NCBI RefSeq assembly: GCF_000972845.2
Contig: NC_040029.1
Location: 3,399,811-3,463,810 of the forward strand
Direction of reading: 5' to 3'
From: Larimichthys crocea
Lineage: Eukaryota; Chordata; Actinopteri; Sciaenidae
Length of the DNA: 64,000 nt
Under the pieces are notes generated by a model that did not search any database, had not been told where the DNA came from, and saw only the letters and a list, made by a program, of their open reading frames with translations. Positions 60,051-64,000 of this stretch are shown here, one piece after another. Position 1 is the stretch's first letter. Each line of letters opens with the position of its first letter. The position numbers and the translations under genes were made by a program.

Positions 60051-61357
60051 CCATGGCAAAAAAAGGCTTTATCTTGATAATTACAGAGAGCAACATAAAG
60101 CCTAAATTGGCAGCATTAAGAAAGAAAAAAAAAAGTAAATAAAAAAAATAAAAATAAAAATAAAACAACCAGTTCCCATGCTGTTGTTGACCCGATCCAC
60201 TACAATAGCCACAAAAGAGACTCTAAAAATAATTAGAGTGTTGACTGCGCCCTCATACAGATACATAAAAATGCATTGTGAATTGACAGCACTCGATTGT
60301 GGCAAATTGAAAGCAGGGCTGTGCTGTAATGCCCTGACCCGCTTCGTGTTTTGGGTTAGTAACAGCATCTTTGAAATGTGCATGCAGACTAATAGATGTA
60401 AGACCTCTGTGCCAAGAGGACTGAGGACTGTGTTAGATTGATGGCATGCCAATGAGAATAATAATCTGTCCTCTCCATCTCTGACTCACCGTCCCTGTTT
60501 TTGTCACTTTTCTTTTAATTATGGAATGATAAATGTGCTCATTGTCGATATGTCTGGGATTCAAGTGCCGGCTAATTTGGTTAGCTTGTCTTTGCAAAGG
60601 ATGACCTTGATTTCAAACCTGGATGAGTGAAAACAATAAATGTGAAGGCAGAGCCTCAACCATAGCACTAAATTAAAGCACAGATAAACAAAGGTTCTGG
60701 GTAAACAGAAGAGACTGAACACGAGAGAAGAAGAGTCTGGAATCAGTCATGCAAAGCTGTACTTCAGTGGATTTATCAGCCTGAACAGTGAAAAGCACAA
60801 AAGAAATCTGTTTACATTCACACAAATTCACACAGACAGAGTGTAAAGACTGCCTCTTTGTCTCAGACTTAGTGTACAGAAAGATAATAACACACAGTGC
60901 ACAGACACACACAAGTGCTTTGAAATATTGCATCTGTCAAATAAGAATGTTCTCTCTTGACTGGGGTTGACATCTCTTCAAAGATTATTCCTGTAAACAC
61001 ATTCGTCTGTACTGGATGTATCAATCCCTTCCACTCAGAGACAAGTTCAGACTGACATGTTATGAGAAAGACAAAGGCTTTTTTGAGGGATTCAGAAATA
61101 AAGTACAGATAATATTTTTTAGCAGGTCATTAGCTTTGTATCTCTTTGTGTGCTGTGGTCTGTATGCGTTTCAACAGCAGCAAAGTGTATCGCTACTGAA
61201 AGATACAACAAAGGATTCAAAAGACACCTGTTGTTGAGTAGCATGATTGGGTATGAAAGGAGTGTCCTCAAAAAGCTGTTCACAAGCATGCAAAGCACGA
61301 TTTTGTGAAAAACTAGTAGAACCCATCTTTTTCTTCATAATTGTGTGCATGTTCCCA

Positions 61358-61430
61358 GGGTGTCGGACGCTCAGTTGGTAGAGCACCCGCCTCATGTATG
61401 AAGGTTCATGGATTCAAATCCAATCTGCAA
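61358..61430 (+). mobile_element. tRNA-like pseudogene or short SINE head
   Basis: CGCTCAGTTGGTAGAGCA resembles the tRNA D-arm/A box, and GGATTCAAATCC (61410-61421) a T-arm/B box, about 40 bp apart as in tRNAs. The acceptor stem does not pair well and an AAAAAATAAATAAAAATAAA tail follows, so a SINE or retro-derived tRNA pseudogene is more likely than a working tRNA. No CCA-compatible 3' end is seen. Confidence 0.5.
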
Positions 61431-62831
61431 AAAAATAAATAAAAATAAAGTGTGCTTGTTCCCAACACTGAGCGATGTAAAACAATCAGAAAAAGAAATA
61501 TTTCTGTCTTGGGTCTTTCTGTGCACATAATATTTGTAATGACATATTGAACCATCTCTGTGCTCCAAATGCATTCATTAACATGTAAACACACTAAAAA
61601 CATTCTTAAGTCTCATTGATTTCCACTACAATTATACAAAATAAAAACTAGGGGATGTATTGACAGAAATAAAAACCTATCCAGTGAACCTTCAGCAATA
61701 CACCATAATTAGTGAGGTTGTCTCTTTGCATTTAGATGAGCTTGTTCTGTGTGTGTCCCTGCATACTATCTGCCATTTCCCACCACACTTCCTTCGATAG
61801 TGACCTCTGAGAAGAGGGCCAAAGCACATCTATACATCCCTGCACCTTCAATTTGCTGCTGTGGTGAAGCGCCATTGACATGAGCAAGAGTCCTTACTAA
61901 GAGGATGTCCAATCAAGCCTTGAGCGTTTTCCAATAAAAACATTTTTTATATATAGTAACAGATATAGTACACTTTCACTGTGAATGTAATAATAAGCTG
62001 AGCTGCAACACAACTGTCATGCGGCCGCAAATAGCAGCCCGACACTTCCCCATAGGTGAAAATGATGTGCTTTGACACTTTAGTCAGACGTGAGCAGTGA
62101 AGAGTCCACACTCAAGGGCGTATTTCCTCACTGGCTGATGGTGACAAGTGTTAGTCCAGTAGAAAGGAACAATATCAGACTTTGGATCCACACACAAAGC
62201 ATTCATTATCGGTTATTGTATTTCCATGGGAAAATGTGTTAAGAAGCATATAGAATATTGACAGAGTCATCCTTTAAGGTTGGGAAAGAACCAGAGAGCG
62301 TGCACCCCATACATAAATTTCTAATACACAGTGAAGTATGAAAGGCATCAGGGCTGTAGCCTCCATTGAGCGAGTATCCATCCGGCTGTTTTTATGTGCA
62401 TTTGCAATTCGAGCGTCAGATCTGTGTTGAGCGATGAGGAGGACTGACCTTCCTCACATTAACACATGAAACAAAACAGAAAGGCCATATTTCCATCACG
62501 TTTTCCGCATCGCTTTTGTTGGTTTGACTGGTGCTCTTTTAATTACATCATCTTCTTCTAGAATTTTAAAGTTTAATGGCACTGACTCCTGTTATCCACA
62601 TAGCAGTAGTGGATGGGAATGTGCATTAATTAGCATTTTATTTGGTAATTTTTTTCTAGAAAATTTGCATTCTATTTAAATAGAAAATTGACAGGTCATA
62701 GAGCTTCTGGGGATGTGTGGATTTAAAACTTGAGTTCACATTGGACAATGATAAATTACTAGAGCCAAGTAAATAAATTGTTAAACTGATAAATCATTTA
62801 TGAATGGGGGAAAAAACTTTGGTTTCATATA

Positions 62832-63258
62832 AGGGTACATTCAGACAGGATCCGGCTCACACACGTTTTTCTAATAATTTGAGTCTGGCTAATGCATTTT
62901 GGCTGTGGCGGTGTGGACCACAGGGGTGTCCACCAAAAGAGAAGTTGAGCCGGATCCAACTTTTGGAAAAACACAGCCTGACGTCACACTGCAGCCGCCA
63001 ATCAGACGATCAGATTGATCAAACCTCTCCAGTCAACCTGAAATGTCTATCCAGACTATCCAGGGACTAAACTCTGATACTCCACCAGAACACAACGGGT
63101 AATGTGCACAGATTCTAAATCTGTGTCTGGCTTATATTCTGTAAAAAGCCATTTTCTGATTGTAGACACACCCCCAGTAGCCCCTCTTCACCCCCACATA
63201 TTGCCAGACAACCATGTGACGATTCCCCGCAGAGCCTGATTCCGTCTGAACATACTCT
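62832..63258. mobile_element. Candidate MITE with imperfect TIRs
   Basis: AGGGTACATTCAGACAGGAT on the left and ATTCCGTCTGAACATACTCT on the right are imperfect inverted repeats (RC of the right end reads AGAGTATGTTCAGACGGAAT). Homology extends a few bases inward to GGCTC/GAGCC. The 427-bp interior has no ORF of note (62804-63070 plus overlaps the left end). Target duplication not resolved. The pattern of a palindromic non-coding element is typical of teleost MITEs. Confidence 0.5.
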
Positions 63259-64000
63259 GACATCAGAGTTTGTCACCTGGGCAGCTAGGGTGGACATTTT
63301 TCACCGTTTTCTGACCAAGGACCTAGTGATCAAAATAATCATTAGTCAAAGTTCTAGAAATTACATTTAAGGCTGATTCTAATATTTCAATTAAGTATTC
63401 TTCATTTCTAACAATTTGATTTGAGTTTAGGCTTTAAGCAAAGAAGATATTCCTCTACCAGCTTTATATTTCTGGCAGCGTGCAGAAAGCTTTTAACAGC
63501 ATTTAGTCAATTGTCTACACAGATAAAAAACACCTTTCTTGAAGGAGGCACACATGCTTTTAACATGTCATACTCGACTCAAAGCTTGAACATCACATGC
63601 CACCTCCATTTAATTTCTCAGGTAGGTTTAGTATTGCCGATCAATAGAAAGCCATGGCTTTCACTTAGTCTCACATATTCTGTGTATTTCATGGACGGAG
63701 CAGGTGGCCCTCATAATTTCAATGCCTGGAGGACTCAATACTAGAGCGGCAAAATCAAGATGCCGCCCACTCACCGGCTCGAGCCGAGACGACAAGAACA
63801 TAGTGTTGATGTCAAAGTGCATCCATCTTTGTCTGTCAATTTTACCGCCTGTGTTATCTGACTCTCCCAGCACCAGCTATAAAAGCGCAGCGCTTTCGCT
63901 TGACTTTAATGCCGCTAATGCTGTTTAATCACTCAACCATTCATCACAGTATGTCCTAAATTACTATCAGCTTCATTTGGCATTGCATCATCCCAGCCAG

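Larger units (their letters stand above)
47508..64000 (-). other. gabrg3: gabrg3 upstream intron, partial (>16.4 kb)
   Basis: I looked for the expected 68-bp preceding exon (a peptide like YVxSIGPV-xxNM followed by a donor) and saw no match, so the next exon is probably right of 64000. The stretch holds repeat family Z copies, a tRNA-type SINE, a tRNA-like sequence, a TIR element near 62832-63258, a TATA/hairpin cluster at 56480-56582 and many A-rich runs. Otherwise it is AT-rich DNA without recognisable genes. Confidence 0.6.

Noticed and set aside
1..64000. Search for a previously undescribed multi-gene system
   Set aside because: The window is a vertebrate neuronal receptor gene with repeat-rich introns. 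Nothing indicates a clustered system of unknown genes beyond the single unidentified locus at 4.2-8.3 kb.

Overview
The window is vertebrate nuclear DNA, almost certainly from a ray-finned fish. The coding sequence is split into short exons by kilobase introns with GT/AG borders. The intergenic and intronic DNA is full of teleost-style repeats: L2/Rex1-like LINE remnants, tRNA-derived SINEs, hAT and other terminal-inverted-repeat elements, a solo LTR, and long AT and CA microsatellites. There are no operons, no ribosome binding sites and no CRISPR. A 10-base N gap at 8891-8900 and many single-base indels between two near-identical copies suggest a draft long-read assembly.

The one firmly identified gene is the 3' part of a GABA-A receptor gamma-3 subunit gene (gabrg3), on the minus strand from 47507 down to its stop codon at 17832. 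Seven coding exons (95, 132, 83, 138, 153, 197 and 282 bp) splice into one open frame of 360 codons including the stop. They cover the second half of the ligand-binding domain, the Cys-loop, M1 to M4 and the C-terminus. The signal peptide and first ~100 residues must lie beyond 64000; I found no candidate for the preceding exon in 47508-64000. The exon equivalent to the classical 221-bp GABA-A exon is split by a 418-bp intron. The residue aligned with gamma-2 Phe77, a benzodiazepine-site residue, is Ile.

Region by region. 1-750: LINE reverse-transcriptase fragment, minus strand. 2620-3291: solo LTR with CCTCC target duplications. 4250-8295: a probable second minus-strand gene of unknown identity, with an ETS-motif 5' exon ending in a perfect donor at 8273, an ATG exon at 6022-6099 and one or two further candidate exons. 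A 1.18-kb foldback element sits in its first intron. 8967-13566: a ~2.3-kb segment present twice in tandem, with the first copy just after the N gap. 14203-14437: an orphan terminal-exon-like ORF. 16062-16740: a TIR element downstream of gabrg3. 17832-64000: gabrg3 exons and introns, the introns carrying an hAT element with a perfect 8-bp target duplication, tRNA-type SINEs, several repeat pairs, and a TATA/hairpin cluster at 56480-56582.

I see no sign of a previously undescribed multi-gene system. The most useful leads are the split gabrg3 exon, the Ile at the benzodiazepine-site position, the unidentified minus-strand gene at 4.2-8.3 kb, the tandem 2.3-kb block (biology or assembly artefact) and the nested insertion in the foldback element. 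Family comparisons rest on recalled vertebrate sequences, not on a search.
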